DNA of 53,289 nucleotides from the NCBI GenBank assembly GCA_017889705.1, contig JAGGAB010000038.1, positions 1 through 53,289 of the forward strand, written 5' to 3'. Each line of letters starts with the position of its first letter. Within the stretch, counting starts at the first letter, position 1. A program made the position numbers and the translations under genes. Shown piece after piece: positions 53,219-53,289 of this stretch. This stretch comes from Bacillota bacterium. Its GTDB lineage: Bacteria > Bacillota > Negativicutes > Sporomusales > Sporomusaceae. The notes below the pieces were generated by a model. The model was not told the DNA's origin, did not search any database, and was given only the letters and a program-made list of their open reading frames with translations.

Positions 53219-53289
53219 AATCTCCCGCTTTTAAAAGATCAAAAATAAAGATGCTAGACTAATCCCTAACCTTCTAGTTCAGCTGAATA

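Overview
The window most likely comes from a spore-forming Negativicutes bacterium (Sporomusa/Pelosinus-like, family Sporomusaceae). This is inferred from a small acid-soluble spore protein gene, a futalosine-type menaquinone cluster, T-box regulation, carboxyspermidine-type polyamine genes and anaerobic metabolism (a molybdopterin formate dehydrogenase, radical SAM enzymes). No rRNA, tRNA, CRISPR array, phage or complete insertion sequence was seen; species level cannot be fixed from the sequence alone.

Layout. 1-4.4 kb: spore protein gene with a decayed second copy, a cupin, a bacteriohemerythrin, a membrane protein and a secreted M48 metalloprotease. 4.4-8.3 kb (minus): phosphorylase-mqnC-mqnA-mqnE, futalosine menaquinone synthesis. 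8.4-15.6 kb: single genes and pairs (MocR regulator divergent from an FMN split-barrel protein, cupin-amidohydrolase, AraC regulator, two EamA exporters, DUF2000). 15.8-24.5 kb: one ten-gene operon for amino-sugar / peptidoglycan-fragment salvage (amino-sugar kinase, MurQ, Lac/chitobiose PTS IIB-IIC-IIA, GH4 glycosidase, ChbG, AnmK, HPr, D-aminoacylase). 24.5-27.1 kb (minus): arsRDA behind a 54-bp perfect palindrome and without an efflux pump. 27.2-29 kb (minus): a sodium:solute symporter under a T-box leader with two antiterminator/terminator modules. 29.6-36.3 kb: complete F1Fo ATP synthase operon atpIBEFHAGDC with a short epsilon subunit. 36.7-39.4 kb: orphan cysteine-type formate dehydrogenase. 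39.6-43.1 kb: thiSFGHE. 43.2-46.5 kb: an ASCH protein, then a sigma-54 promoter driving a micro-ORF, a receiver protein and a chemoreceptor. 47.1-49.5 kb: two polyamine genes. 49.6-53.2 kb: AIM24-like protein, thioesterase, YitT-like protein, MerR regulator and a truncated 7TM sensor fragment.

Connections. The salvage operon imports and phosphorylates an amino-sugar oligosaccharide, cleaves it (GH4), deacetylates it (ChbG), and turns anhydro-MurNAc and MurNAc-6P into GlcNAc-6P (AnmK, MurQ). Menaquinone synthesis and the ATP synthase would serve anaerobic electron transport.

Most unusual signals: a dispersed ~90-bp two-hairpin repeat (three good copies, one remnant, all in one orientation, one forming the 3' end of a merR gene); the T-box with one 5' specifier region and two T-box/terminator modules; the long perfect palindrome in the ars promoter; a REP-like palindrome lying between a 78% identical duplication of the atpF start; an ATP synthase epsilon without its C-terminal helical domain; a near-perfect sigma-54 promoter preceding a 27-codon ORF; and a long structured leader before nspC.
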